NCBI GenBank assembly: GCA_003151735.1
Contig: PLYI01000089.1
Span: 20,024-84,023, forward strand
DNA length: 64,000 nucleotides
Source of the DNA: Candidatus Bathyarchaeota archaeon
Lineage (GTDB): Archaea > Thermoproteota > Bathyarchaeia > Bathyarchaeales > Bathycorpusculaceae
Direction: 5' to 3'
A program made the position numbers and the translations under genes. Below are positions 1 through 8,207 of this stretch, one piece after another. Numbering within the stretch: position 1 is the first letter of the stretch; each line of letters opens with the position of its first letter. The notes under the pieces are model-generated. The model ran no database searches. It was not told the origin of the DNA and saw only the letters and a program-made list of their open reading frames with translations.

Positions 1-2
1 TA

Positions 3-1322
3 GCCATGACGCTTTCAAAATCAGGCGTAAAACTGCTTGGCACGTCAGCGGAAAACGTGGATTTGGCGGAGGACCGCTCAAAATTCAGTGCGCTCCTAGA
101 TCAATTGGGGATTTGCCAGCCGAGTTGGAGCAAACTCTTATCAATCGATGACGCAAAACGGTTTGCCCAGAAAATCGGTTACCCCGTACTTGTCCGACCA
201 AGCTATGTTCTATCGGGTTCAGCGATGCGCGTCGCCTACAACGAAACTTCATTGGAAAACTTCCTTAACTTAGCTGCAAAAGTTTCCCGCGACCACCCCG
301 TAGTTATCAGCAAATTCATAAATCGCGCCAAAGAAGTTGAGGTAGACGGCGTTTCAGACGGCGAAAACGTTCTTATAGGCGCCATAATGGAGCATGTGGA
401 AAACGCGGGCGTCCACAGCGGCGACGCAACCATGACTATTCCGCCTCAAGCCCTAAAGGTTGAGGTTCAAAAGAAAATCGAGGAATGCACACAAAGCATA
501 GTTAAAGCGCTTAAAATTCACGGACCATACAATATACAGTACCTTGTTAAAGACGACGTAGTAAACGTTATCGAATGTAACCTGCGTGCTTCGCGTTCTA
601 TGCCGTTTGTCAGCAAAACACGCGGAATCAACCTGATTGAGCAGGCGACTTTGGCGATGCTGGGCAAAAAAATCGACCTTAAACTTTCCCCGATGCAGGT
701 TGCGCCTCATGTGGGTGTTAAGGTTCCGCAGTTTAGTTTTATGCGTTTAAGCGGGGCTGACCCAGTTTTGGGCGTAGAGATGCTGAGCACTGGTGAAGTT
801 GCTTGTTTAGGAGAAACCTTCTCTGATGCTTTCTCTAAGGCGTTGCAGGCTGCAGAATTCAATATTCCACCACAAGGCGGCTCAGTTTTCATAAGTGTCG
901 GCGGCGACGAAGAACGCAAAAAACGGGTTGTGCCCATAGCTAAGGCGTTTGCTGATATGGGTTTCAAAATCTACGCGACCCAGCACACAGCCGACGTGCT
1001 TAACGCAAACGGTGTAGCTTCCACAGTACTCTACAAGGTTAAAGACGCTCAAGTTAGCCCTAACATAATGGATTATTTGCAGGAACGCAAAATTGACTTA
1101 GTCATCAACGTGCCTATAGCTAACCGACGCTCAAGCTTCTCAGACATCTTAACTGACGGCTACATCATACGGCGCCAAGCAGTAGAATTCAATATCCCAG
1201 TCATCACTAACCTGCAACTCGCAGCTGCACTGGTGGATGTGATGAAACAGAAGGGACAAAACGGAAACTCAATCCGCAGCCTAAACGAGTACATGGACGA
1301 TCTGCCCTGGAAGCTCTGGTAA
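3..1322 (+). CDS. carB: Carbamoyl-phosphate synthase large subunit, C-terminal part (5' partial)
   Basis: The reading frame is open to the left edge, so only the C-terminal part of the large subunit is present. The visible part begins in the second (carbamate-phosphorylating) half with the preATP-grasp/ATP-grasp segment (GTSAENVDLAEDRSKF, then PVLVRPSYVLSG) and ends in an MGS-like allosteric domain (roughly residues 300-415, starting GSVFISVGGDEERK). The enzyme makes carbamoyl phosphate from glutamine or ammonia, bicarbonate and two ATP for pyrimidine and arginine synthesis. The ATG at base 6 is internal by homology and not a real start. The gene ends convergent to a small minus-strand membrane protein. 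Identification is firm. Confidence 0.95.
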   Translation, partial: AMTLSKSGVKLLGTSAENVDLAEDRSKFSALLDQLGICQPSWSKLLSIDDAKRFAQKIGYPVLVRPSYVLSGSAMRVAYNETSLENFLNLAAKVSRDHPVVISKFINRAKEVEVDGVSDGENVLIGAIMEHVENAGVHSGDATMTIPPQALKVEVQKKIEECTQSIVKALKIHGPYNIQYLVKDDVVNVIECNLRASRSMPFVSKTRGINLIEQATLAMLGKKIDLKLSPMQVAPHVGVKVPQFSFMRLSGADPVLGVEMLSTGEVACLGETFSDAFSKALQAAEFNIPPQGGSVFISVGGDEERKKRVVPIAKAFADMGFKIYATQHTADVLNANGVASTVLYKVKDAQVSPNIMDYLQERKIDLVINVPIANRRSSFSDILTDGYIIRRQAVEFNIPVITNLQLAAALVDVMKQKGQNGNSIRSLNEYMDDLPWKLW

Positions 1323-1429
1323 ACCGTTTGCTTTCTGCGACCTCCCCTCCCCATATTTAAAACGCAAAATTTTAACATGTTAATGGCTTGAAAGAATGCC
1401 AATACGACCTACCCCCCTTGGAGCTTATG

Positions 1430-1442
1430 AACCCCTAGGGTT
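1430..1442. terminator. Short inverted repeat between convergent genes
   Basis: AACCC-CTA-GGGTT forms a 5-bp stem with a 3-nt loop in the 134-bp gap between the convergent carB and the 142-aa membrane protein gene. It could act as a bidirectional terminator. There is no strong T-run directly after it on either strand, so this is weak. Confidence 0.25.
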
Positions 1443-1456
1443 TATGGGAGTGTTTT

Positions 1457-1885
1457 CTAAGTGAATTGGTGCTTGGCTTTTACAATGAAAAATACGCCCG
1501 CGAAGGCAAAGAAGGCTTGCATTATGATCGTTCCACCCCAAGCGTAAACCAGTGGCGCCACGATTGCTGAATGTGGAGCATACGTTAAAAGGGCGTATTC
1601 AACTGGGCAAGAAGTCATGATAAGGCAAGCTCCGGTTAATGCTAAACCGAAATGTTTCTTTACTATCGAATATGCGGCACCTGCCCACCCAAACGCAAGA
1701 AAAACAATGCCTAGCCACGCCATAACCGCGTATCCAACAAACCCCTCCCCGGAATTAAGCATGCTGACTTGGTTGGGTGCGCTGGCTTGGGTAAACCCCA
1801 TTATCGTGTAAAATAAGGTGCCTAACGAAGCAAGGACTGTTGCGAAGGCGCCTATGGAATTGGAAGCTGCCATGGCTGTGTCCAT
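1457..1885 (-). CDS. Small four-helix membrane protein, function unknown
   Basis: A 142-residue protein with about four hydrophobic segments (near residues 8-28, 48-70, 78-100 and 110-136) and little else, so an integral membrane protein. No family is recognised. It overlaps the 3' end of the upstream 151-aa gene by 34 bp, which suggests co-transcription and translational coupling. An alternative ATG four codons downstream (MAASNS) also overlaps. Two Cys in the third helix region are not arranged as a known metal site. Function cannot be assigned. Confidence 0.6.
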   Translation of the reverse strand: MDTAMAASNSIGAFATVLASLGTLFYTIMGFTQASAPNQVSMLNSGEGFVGYAVMAWLGIVFLAFGWAGAAYSIVKKHFGLALTGACLIMTSCPVEYALLTYAPHSAIVAPLVYAWGGTIIMQAFFAFAGVFFIVKAKHQFT

Positions 1886-2307
1886 CCTAACGTTAAAGTT
1901 ACATTCGGCGGCGGCGTGCCTGAGTAGGTTACGTTTGCATCCACGTATGATGAGGCGCCGCCTGAAACTTCTGCGCCGAATATGGTGTCGGAAACGTCGG
2001 CACCGAAATAGAGAGCGGTCGAATTAGTGATTGCGCCGTCTTGGTTGAGGTTAACTTGAACGTGGCTTCCATAAGCAGTTGCGTTTCCGTCGTTGTAGAC
2101 ATACTCAGTTACATAGATGACTCCCTGACCGTTATCAGAGTAGGCTAAACTGACATTTACAAGCCTTGGGTTTTGCGATTCGCTGATTTGATTCTGCAAG
2201 TTAGTAATCTGTATGGAGTAAGCAATCGCTGTAAAAGCCACAGCCATAACTACACACAAAGCAGTAACCACTACATGAAAATTGTCCCGTTTTTTCTTTT
2301 GGGTCAT
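1852..2307 (-). CDS. Membrane-anchored extracellular protein, function unknown
   Basis: A 151-residue protein with a basic N-terminus (MTQKKKRDN), one transmembrane segment at about residues 10-32, and a soluble domain of about 115 residues rich in Ser, Thr, Gly, Asn and beta-branched residues. This is typical of an archaeal exported beta-sandwich domain held by an N-terminal anchor. Several N-x-S/T sequons are present. It is first in a two-gene unit with the downstream four-helix protein and is divergent from the ABC transporter. No family recognised. Confidence 0.6.
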   Translation of the reverse strand: MTQKKKRDNFHVVVTALCVVMAVAFTAIAYSIQITNLQNQISESQNPRLVNVSLAYSDNGQGVIYVTEYVYNDGNATAYGSHVQVNLNQDGAITNSTALYFGADVSDTIFGAEVSGGASSYVDANVTYSGTPPPNVTLTLGWTQPWQLPIP

Positions 2308-2490
2308 TTTCCGGCGCTCGTACTTGTGCTCTATTTCGGAAAATTGTTTTAAAGTTTTGCATCCTCAAACAAAATCGCCACCGTACATAATTTACTTCAA
2401 CCTTCAGGTCTAACTTTTAATTGAACTCAGGCAGGCAATTGGGATGAAGTTGATTTTTTAAGATTTAAGATGTTGCTTGCATGATGCGAA

Positions 2491-2501
2491 GGTTATAAAA
2501 G
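2491..2501 (+). promoter_or_regulatory. TATA-like promoter of the ABC transporter operon
   Basis: GGTTATAAAAG fits an archaeal TATA element. With a start about 25 bp downstream it gives a short leader ending in a clear Shine-Dalgarno (AAGGTGG, 2533-2539) before the ATG at 2544. It lies in the 236-bp divergent gap; the rest of that gap shows nothing else clear. Confidence 0.5.
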
Positions 2502-2543
2502 AAACTTACCGATTAAACGTGAAACCTCAACCAAGGTGGAAGC

Positions 2544-3512
2544 ATGAGTAGTAACAGCTCAGTCAACGACGAATTCGTCGTCATTCGCGACCTAACAAAA
2601 GACTACAGCGGCTTCCGCGCTTTAGAAAATGTTTCCTTCTCAATTAAAAAAGGAGAAATCTTTGGATACATAGGTCCAAACGGCGCTGGAAAAACAACAA
2701 CCATGAAAATCCTCATAGGCTTAATCACAGATTTCCACGGCGAAGTCCTAATAGGCGGCTACCAAGGGCCGAAGCAAAAGGATGAAATTCACAAGTTAAT
2801 GGGTTATCTTCCGCAGAACGTGGCTTTTCAAGAATGGCGCACCGTGGACCACGCGCTAAAAATTTTTGGCAAACTTTCAGGACTCAAAGACGAGGAATTA
2901 GACGCACGCATTCCCGAAGTCTTAGATTTGGTTTCCCTAAGTGATGTGCGGCACAAGAAAATCTCGCAGCTTTCCGGCGGTATGACTCAGAAGGTTGGGT
3001 TAGCACAGGCTTTGCTTCATAATCCAAAGCTGCTAGTTTTAGATGAGCCTCTGGGTGGACTTGACCCGCTTAGCCGCCATCAACTTAAAAACATCGTCCT
3101 CGACCTGGGTAGAAAAGGCACAACAATTTTGTTCTCTTCACATATCCTTAGCGATGTTCAAGATGTTGCTGACCGAATCGGAATCTTGAGTCATGGACGC
3201 CTCAAGCAGGTTGGCACCTTAAACGAGTTAAAATCTCAGCTTGCTCCTCAAAAGGTTGTTGAAGTTCTTTTGTCCTATGCTTCCGATAAATGGCAAGAAT
3301 TTAAGTCCGTTAAAAATGCGAAGGATGTAGAGCAGGTTTCTCCTGGACGGGTTTTGGTGAATCTTGAGGCTGAAGCAGACGCCGATCAAGTTATCGATGA
3401 CATAATCCAGACAATAGCGAGTTTGAAAATTAAGGTGCGCGGTATCACGTTGTTGTCGCATTCGCTGGATGAGATCTACTTTAATTATGTTCGGGATGGT
3501 GAAAAAGGATGA
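2544..3512 (+). CDS. ABC transporter ATP-binding protein
   Basis: A 322-residue ABC ATPase with every core motif: Walker A GPNGAGKTTT (about residue 49), Q-loop near PQNVAF, signature LSGGMTQK, Walker B LLVLDEPLGGLDP, and the switch His in SSHIL. About 85 residues follow the nucleotide-binding domain, as in the DrrA/CcmA/NatA-like group. Its stop overlaps the permease start by 4 bp, so the two form one transporter. Substrate is unknown; small two-gene systems of this type export lipophilic compounds or ions, but nothing here decides. Start is supported by GGTGG four bases upstream of ATG. Confidence 0.9.
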   Translation: MSSNSSVNDEFVVIRDLTKDYSGFRALENVSFSIKKGEIFGYIGPNGAGKTTTMKILIGLITDFHGEVLIGGYQGPKQKDEIHKLMGYLPQNVAFQEWRTVDHALKIFGKLSGLKDEELDARIPEVLDLVSLSDVRHKKISQLSGGMTQKVGLAQALLHNPKLLVLDEPLGGLDPLSRHQLKNIVLDLGRKGTTILFSSHILSDVQDVADRIGILSHGRLKQVGTLNELKSQLAPQKVVEVLLSYASDKWQEFKSVKNAKDVEQVSPGRVLVNLEAEADADQVIDDIIQTIASLKIKVRGITLLSHSLDEIYFNYVRDGEKG

Positions 3513-4174
3513 ATTTGCCCCTACTTTTTGTTGATGAGTTAAGAGGGTTCTACAAGTCCAAAGTGATGATTTTCCTCTGGGTTGGCTTGCCAATCATAAC
3601 CATCCTGTTTCGGTTTATACAGTTAGGCGCCACAGGACAAGCTATTTCCTTCACAGTTATCTCGGCGCTGGTGACTTCCAGCATAGCGGGAACTCTCGCG
3701 TCGGTGATGCTGGCGGTTTCATTAATTAACGAAAGGAATAGGCATGTCTACGAGCTCTTCTTGATAAGACCAATTAAGCGGCGCGATATACTTCTTGCAA
3801 AGTTCTTTTCCGTTTACATCTCCGTGGCTATAGCGATTTTCATTTCGTTTTTTGTCGGAATGGCAACAGACTACCTTACCACGGGTGCACTTTCAACGGC
3901 AATCTTGAGCAACCTTGGGCAGTCCTTATCAATTAGCTTTTCCATGGTTGCTGTAGCTTGCTCTGCAGGAGTACTTATCGGCGTTGCTGCACCATCAGTT
4001 CTTGTCGGAGCGATACTGATTATTTATGGAGGCAACCAGACATCTGCTATTTCACTTGTCCCTACCCTGCTAAACTTATCCAACCCAGACTTTTTTACAA
4101 TTGGTCTATCAGCGATTGTCACAGTTGCCTTAATTGCTGCAGCAATAGTTTTGTTTGAAAGAAAACAATTCTAA
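3509..4174 (+). CDS. ABC-2 type transporter permease
   Basis: A 221-residue integral membrane protein with about six hydrophobic segments and the ABC-2 organisation: an early cytoplasmic segment with INERNRHVYELFLIRPIKRRDILLAK (coupling-helix region), then membrane-spanning segments to the C-terminus. It overlaps the ATPase gene by 4 bp and is presumed to form the transmembrane partner. It is short for the family (often 240-280 aa), mainly by lacking a large extracellular loop. Substrate unknown. Confidence 0.8.
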   Translation: MNLPLLFVDELRGFYKSKVMIFLWVGLPIITILFRFIQLGATGQAISFTVISALVTSSIAGTLASVMLAVSLINERNRHVYELFLIRPIKRRDILLAKFFSVYISVAIAIFISFFVGMATDYLTTGALSTAILSNLGQSLSISFSMVAVACSAGVLIGVAAPSVLVGAILIIYGGNQTSAISLVPTLLNLSNPDFFTIGLSAIVTVALIAAAIVLFERKQF

Positions 4175-4269
4175 ACTCCGAAAACTTCTAGCTATCAGGT
4201 TTTAGCCTTTACATAGGGGAACTATAGGAAAAAATCACAGCTAAACCTCCTTAAATTGCTGCCTGATTC

Positions 4270-4286
4270 CGAAACGCTTATATTTT
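4270..4286 (+). promoter_or_regulatory. BRE/TATA promoter of the lysC-aro operon
   Basis: CCGAAACG followed by CTTATATTTT (4277-4286) matches an archaeal BRE plus TATA box. The expected start is near 4306, giving a leader RNA of about 160 nt before lysC. That leader contains a 28-codon aromatic-rich ORF and two inverted repeats, described separately. The 95 bp between the permease stop and this promoter show nothing clear. Confidence 0.55.
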
Positions 4287-4311
4287 CTGGGAGACGACTG
4301 AATCAACAGGT

Positions 4312-4378
4312 TCGAAGCAGAAATGTTCAGTTGCAAAAGCAAAAAAGAAGACCGCGCATCACAGTTACTTAGCTTCGA
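4312..4378 (+). promoter_or_regulatory. Leader inverted repeat spanning the leader peptide (stem 1)
   Basis: TCGAAGC (4312-4318) is perfectly complementary to GCTTCGA (4372-4378). The right arm covers the Ser-Phe-Asp codons at the beginning of the aromatic run in the leader ORF, and the left arm sits just before its start codon. A translating ribosome would disrupt it. Possible early-leader stem in an attenuator-like element; unproven. Confidence 0.4.
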
Positions 4379-4409
4379 CTACTACTTTTATTTTCATTAT
4401 TTTCCTTAA
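4323..4409 (+). CDS. Putative aromatic-rich leader peptide of the aro operon
   Basis: An uninterrupted 28-codon ORF (ATG to TAA) lies between the predicted transcription start and lysC. It begins MFSCKSKKED and ends SFDYYFYFHYFP, so 8 of the last 11 residues are Phe or Tyr, the products of the operon that follows. Its stop lies one base before the left arm of a 9-bp stem-loop (4411-4446). The start has only a weak, distant AGGT upstream. The composition, position and hairpin together look like a Phe/Tyr-sensing leader peptide; expression and function are inferred. Confidence 0.6.
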   Translation: MFSCKSKKEDRASQLLSFDYYFYFHYFP

Positions 4410-4410
4410 G

Positions 4411-4446
4411 CCCAGGACTGACGAATTTTTTGGGAAAAGTTCTGGG
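4411..4446 (+). promoter_or_regulatory. Stem-loop between leader ORF and lysC (stem 2)
   Basis: CCCAGGACT (4411-4419) pairs with AGTTCTGGG (4438-4446): nine pairs with one G-U, and an 18-nt loop containing T6 (4426-4431). A ribosome on the leader stop codon (4407-4409) would cover the left arm. An alternative pairing, TTTTCC (4400-4405) with GGAAAA (4433-4438), could compete. It ends 20 bases before the lysC ATG. Candidate regulatory hairpin with an oligo-U stop signal. Confidence 0.5.
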
Positions 4447-4466
4447 CAAAGCATGGGTGTACTAAA

Positions 4467-5702
4467 ATGGTAGATAACAAAAAAATTGTGGTTAAATTCG
4501 GTGGATCCAGCTTAGCTGATCACGAGCGGCTTTTAAAAGCGGTTGTCTCCGTAGTGAATGAAGCTAAAAAAGGCACAAAAATCGCTGTTGTAGTTTCCGC
4601 TATGGGCAAAACAACCGACGTTCTCATGAGTACGGCGAAGAACACTTCGAACGGGAAACTAGAGAAGCATGATTTAGACGACATCCTCTCGATGGGTGAA
4701 CGGACAAGTGTACGCATATTTTCCGCTGCACTAAAAAGCAATGGGGCAAACTCCTGCTACTTCGACCCTATCGACTGCAACTGGCCCATAATAACCGATG
4801 CCGCCTTCCAAAACGCCAACCCACTGCGAAAAGAATGCGAAAAAAACATCAAAGAATGCATCCTGCCAATCGTTGAAAAAGGCACCATACCCGTAATCGC
4901 GGGGTTTCTGGGAAAAACCAAAGAAGGCAAAATCACCACGCTCGGCAGAGGCGGAAGCGACACCACGGCGTTTATTTTAGCGGAAGCATTAAACGCTGAC
5001 CAAGTTGTACTTGTAACTGACGCTGACGGCATTATGTCAGGTGACCCGAAAATCATTGCAAACCCCCAGAGGCTCAAGGAAATCAACGTTAACACACTGG
5101 TTGGGCTTGCGGATTCGGGAGCAAAATTTATTCACAGTAAAGCTTTAAAGTACAAACCGAAAAATATCGATGTCAAAGTCATCAACCATGCAACCGGTGA
5201 TTTAAGCAAAGAAGGCACCTTAATCACTGGTGGATTAGCTTCGGAGCTCGACGCTGAAATAGCTCATCCCACACCTGTCGCTGAGATAACGGTTATTGGA
5301 ACTGGAATTTCAGCAAACCCACAGATCATCACTGAAATGATAGCGAAAGTTAAGGAAAACTCGATGCTTCTTGGCATGTCAATGAATACAAATTCAATAA
5401 TCCTCTACGTTCCCCAAGAAAAAACCATAGAAACCCTCTTCAACCAAATCCACAAAATAACTACTGGCAACAAGGAAACCATAGCGATGGCAGTGAAGAA
5501 AGATCTGGTGTTCATAAAAACAAGCGGTGTCGGACTTGAAGAAACACATGGCATCATCGGCAGAATCAGTGAGGACCTAAGAGTTGGTGGCATTAACATT
5601 TCAGGCATTTTAACCATTACTTCCAGTATTCTGCTGTTTGTAGATTGGAATGAAAAAGAAAAAGCATTAAAGTTAATTAAAAACTCACTTAAAACACATT
5701 AA
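4467..5702 (+). CDS. lysC: Aspartate kinase
   Basis: A 411-residue aspartokinase that phosphorylates aspartate, the first step towards aspartate semialdehyde. The kinase motif KFGGSSLAD lies at about residues 10-18, with GRGGSDTTA and a C-terminal pair of ACT-like regions (from about residue 270), implying feedback control. It is first in the aro operon. This makes sense because archaeal ADH synthase uses aspartate semialdehyde to start aromatic synthesis. The ATG at 4467 has GGGTG (4455-4459) at good spacing. The ATG at 4453 is out of frame. The next gene follows after 9 bp. Confidence 0.95.
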   Translation: MVDNKKIVVKFGGSSLADHERLLKAVVSVVNEAKKGTKIAVVVSAMGKTTDVLMSTAKNTSNGKLEKHDLDDILSMGERTSVRIFSAALKSNGANSCYFDPIDCNWPIITDAAFQNANPLRKECEKNIKECILPIVEKGTIPVIAGFLGKTKEGKITTLGRGGSDTTAFILAEALNADQVVLVTDADGIMSGDPKIIANPQRLKEINVNTLVGLADSGAKFIHSKALKYKPKNIDVKVINHATGDLSKEGTLITGGLASELDAEIAHPTPVAEITVIGTGISANPQIITEMIAKVKENSMLLGMSMNTNSIILYVPQEKTIETLFNQIHKITTGNKETIAMAVKKDLVFIKTSGVGLEETHGIIGRISEDLRVGGINISGILTITSSILLFVDWNEKEKALKLIKNSLKTH

Positions 5703-5711
5703 GGTGAAAAA

Positions 5712-6500
5712 ATGAACGAAGGAAAAATACGCAGATTAAGAAGAATCATGCAAAAAGACAACCGTACAGTAATCGTGCCCATGGATCACGGTGTAACGGT
5801 GGGTCCCATTCAGGGCATAGCCAACATGCAGCAGATAACTGATAAGCTTCTTAAGGGCAAAGTTGACGCTATCCTTGTCCACAAGGGCATAGCTAGACAC
5901 ATCGACGTTGGCAACGCAGGCTTAATTGTGATGTTATCAGGCATGTCTAATTTAAGCCCAAACATCAACGCCAAAGTCCAAGTCTGCAGCGTCCAAGAAG
6001 CCATACGCATCGGAGCAGATGCAGTCAGCGTACACGTAAACGTGGGCGCACAAGACGAGGACAGAATGCTTCAGAACCTCGGCAAAGTCTCAGATGAATG
6101 CGACATCTTAGGTATACCTCTTTTAGCGATGATGTATCCGCGGGGACCAAAAATCCCAAATGAGCAGGCGCCAGATGTCATTGCGCATGCTGCGAGAATA
6201 GGAGCGGAACTTGGCGCAGACATCATCAAAACAAACTATACAGGCAGCATAGACACTTTCAAAGCAGTAGTTGAAAGCTGCCCCGTTCCAGTAGTCATTG
6301 CAGGCGGACCAAAATGCAAGTCCTTAGATGAGGTCCTTCAAACAACCTTTGACTCAATGAAAGCCGGAGCAGCAGGGCTCTCCATCGGACGAAACGTCTT
6401 CCAATGTGACAGCCCAACACAAATAGCGAAAGCGCTATCCGCCATCGTCCACGAAAACGCAACCGTGGAGCAAGCGCTTAAAATTCTTGGTTCTCGGTGA
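5712..6500 (+). CDS. aroA': 2-amino-3,7-dideoxy-D-threo-hept-6-ulosonate (ADH) synthase
   Basis: A 262-residue class I aldolase-like TIM barrel of the DhnA/FbaB group. The motif VPMDHGVTVGP (about residues 22-32) and the IIKTNYTGS segment (about 173-181) with the Schiff-base Lys match the MJ0400 family. The enzyme condenses aspartate semialdehyde with a sugar-derived ketose to make ADH, replacing DAHP synthase in many archaea. Lying between aspartate kinase and DHQ synthase II, it is very unlikely to be a fructose-bisphosphate aldolase. A GTGAAAAA stretch with AGG precedes the ATG. Confidence 0.93.
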   Translation: MNEGKIRRLRRIMQKDNRTVIVPMDHGVTVGPIQGIANMQQITDKLLKGKVDAILVHKGIARHIDVGNAGLIVMLSGMSNLSPNINAKVQVCSVQEAIRIGADAVSVHVNVGAQDEDRMLQNLGKVSDECDILGIPLLAMMYPRGPKIPNEQAPDVIAHAARIGAELGADIIKTNYTGSIDTFKAVVESCPVPVVIAGGPKCKSLDEVLQTTFDSMKAGAAGLSIGRNVFQCDSPTQIAKALSAIVHENATVEQALKILGSR

Positions 6501-6507
6501 AAAAACG

Positions 6508-7527
6508 TTGAAGGAACTCTGGATAGAAGGTAACAAAAAAGAAGCCTCATCAGCAGCGCTTGTTAACCAGTACTTTGACGTAATCGTCGATGGTGACACA
6601 GCCACTTTTCTGGTTAACAAAGAAACCCAGAACGTCATTTCGCGCAAAAACGAGGACAGCCTCGAAAAAAATAAGATACAAAAAAAAATTTTCCGAATTT
6701 GCATCAGCGATAAAGCAACCGAGAACCTGATCGTTAAAGCTGCAGAACTCGGAGCAAGCTACTTAATCATTAGCTGCGCCAACTGGCGCGTGATTCCTCT
6801 GGAAAACTTAATTGCCCGCATTAAGGGCAAAAGCAAACTAATCGCAGAAGTCACTAACGCCGAAGAAGCAAAAATCGCGCTTGAAACACTCGAACTTGGG
6901 ACCGACGGTGTTCTGCTAAAAACCTCTGATCCAGATGAAATCCTCAAAACCGTCGCCATCGTTAAGCCCGAAGCCTTAAAACTTGAAATGGCAACTGCCA
7001 AAATTGTAGCCACCAAACCCATCAGCACAGGAGCACGAGTTTGCGTAGACACCTGCGACATGATGAAACAGGGTGAAGGTATATTGGTTGGAAGCCAAAG
7101 CGCAGGGTTATTTTTGGTGGAGGCGGAAGTTAACGAGAACCCGTATGTTGCCTCTCGTCCCTTTAGAGTAAACGCTGGACCCTTATCGATGTACACTTTG
7201 GGCTCACTGCAAAATACCCGTTATCTCTCGGAACTTAAGGCAGGAGACGAAGTCATAATCGTCAATCGCGAGGGAAAAACACGGAAAGCAAATGTGGGAA
7301 GAATAAAAATTGAAATCCGCCCACTTATCCTAGTGGAAGCTGAAGTCGAAGGCAAAACTATAAAGACCATCCTCCAAAACGCTGAAACCATCCGCCTAGT
7401 AACACCAAAAGCCTCCAAACCAGTCACCGAACTGAAACCCAACGACGAAGTCATAGTGCATTTAGCGGCGAAGGGGGGACGACACTTCGGCATATCTGTG
7501 CCTGAAGAAACGGTGATTGAAAAGTGA
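6508..7527 (+). CDS. aroB': 3-dehydroquinate synthase II
   Basis: A protein of about 339 residues of the archaeal DHQ synthase II family, which oxidatively deaminates and cyclises ADH to 3-dehydroquinate using NAD. Family features include an N-terminal KELWIEG stretch, the central GTDGVLLKTSDPDE, and the conserved C-terminal segment with VGSQSAGLFLVEAE and ESRPFRVNAGP-like ASRPFRVNAGP. I prefer the TTG at 6508 because it gives MKELWIEG and has GGTGA seven bases upstream; an upstream TTG at 6487 would add seven residues and overlap the previous gene. It overlaps aroD by four bases. Confidence 0.93.
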   Translation: MKELWIEGNKKEASSAALVNQYFDVIVDGDTATFLVNKETQNVISRKNEDSLEKNKIQKKIFRICISDKATENLIVKAAELGASYLIISCANWRVIPLENLIARIKGKSKLIAEVTNAEEAKIALETLELGTDGVLLKTSDPDEILKTVAIVKPEALKLEMATAKIVATKPISTGARVCVDTCDMMKQGEGILVGSQSAGLFLVEAEVNENPYVASRPFRVNAGPLSMYTLGSLQNTRYLSELKAGDEVIIVNREGKTRKANVGRIKIEIRPLILVEAEVEGKTIKTILQNAETIRLVTPKASKPVTELKPNDEVIVHLAAKGGRHFGISVPEETVIEK

Positions 7528-8207
7528 CCCCGAGAATCTGCGTTTCGATTCTCCCCAAAAACAACCTTGAAGCGTTAAGTCTCATTGAAAAAGCAAAGAC
7601 GGCCCAAGCAGACTTCATTGAAGTAAGGCTCGATTGCCTTGAAATTTCCCGCAAGTTATCCGAACTTTCAGCAAGTACAAAAATTCCCCTAATCGCCGCT
7701 AACAAACTCCAAAGCGAAAAAGGATACTTCTCGGGAACAGAGGCTGAGTGGCAACAAACAATGTTCCTTGCCGCCCAGAGCGGTTTTGAATACGTTGACG
7801 TTAACTTATCAAGCCCAAAACATAAAGAAACCATCCGCCAACTGAAGCAGTTAGGGGCGAAAACAATCGTTTCCTACCACAAATTCGACGGCGCACTCAA
7901 CGCTTCAGCTATGGAGAAGGTTCTTGATGAGGAAATTGCCAGCGGAGCCAGCGTATGCAAGATTGTGACAACAGCCAAACAGGTTGAAGATAACCTTCCT
8001 GCTTTGAGCTTTGTTTCTTTTGCTTCCAGCAAGGCGAAGCTGGTTTGTTTCTGTATGGGTGAACACGGCAAAATCTCAAGGCTTCTCTCGCCACAATTCG
8101 GGGCATTCTTCACGTTCGCTTCACTTGAACAGGGCAGCGAAACCGCAACTGGGCAGATGAGTATCAGTGAGTTGCGTGCTGCCTACGGTTTATTGGGGAT
8201 AAAATAA
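7524..8207 (+). CDS. aroD: 3-dehydroquinate dehydratase, type I
   Basis: A 227-residue type I DHQ dehydratase that forms 3-dehydroshikimate through a Schiff base. EVRLDCLE (about residues 32-39), the catalytic-His region SYHKFDG and the Schiff-base segment CKIVTTAK are all visible. It starts with GTG inside the GTGA overlap with the preceding stop, a coupling typical of this operon, and its TAATG stop touches aroE. Length is normal for the archaeal family. Confidence 0.95.
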   Translation: MTPRICVSILPKNNLEALSLIEKAKTAQADFIEVRLDCLEISRKLSELSASTKIPLIAANKLQSEKGYFSGTEAEWQQTMFLAAQSGFEYVDVNLSSPKHKETIRQLKQLGAKTIVSYHKFDGALNASAMEKVLDEEIASGASVCKIVTTAKQVEDNLPALSFVSFASSKAKLVCFCMGEHGKISRLLSPQFGAFFTFASLEQGSETATGQMSISELRAAYGLLGIK

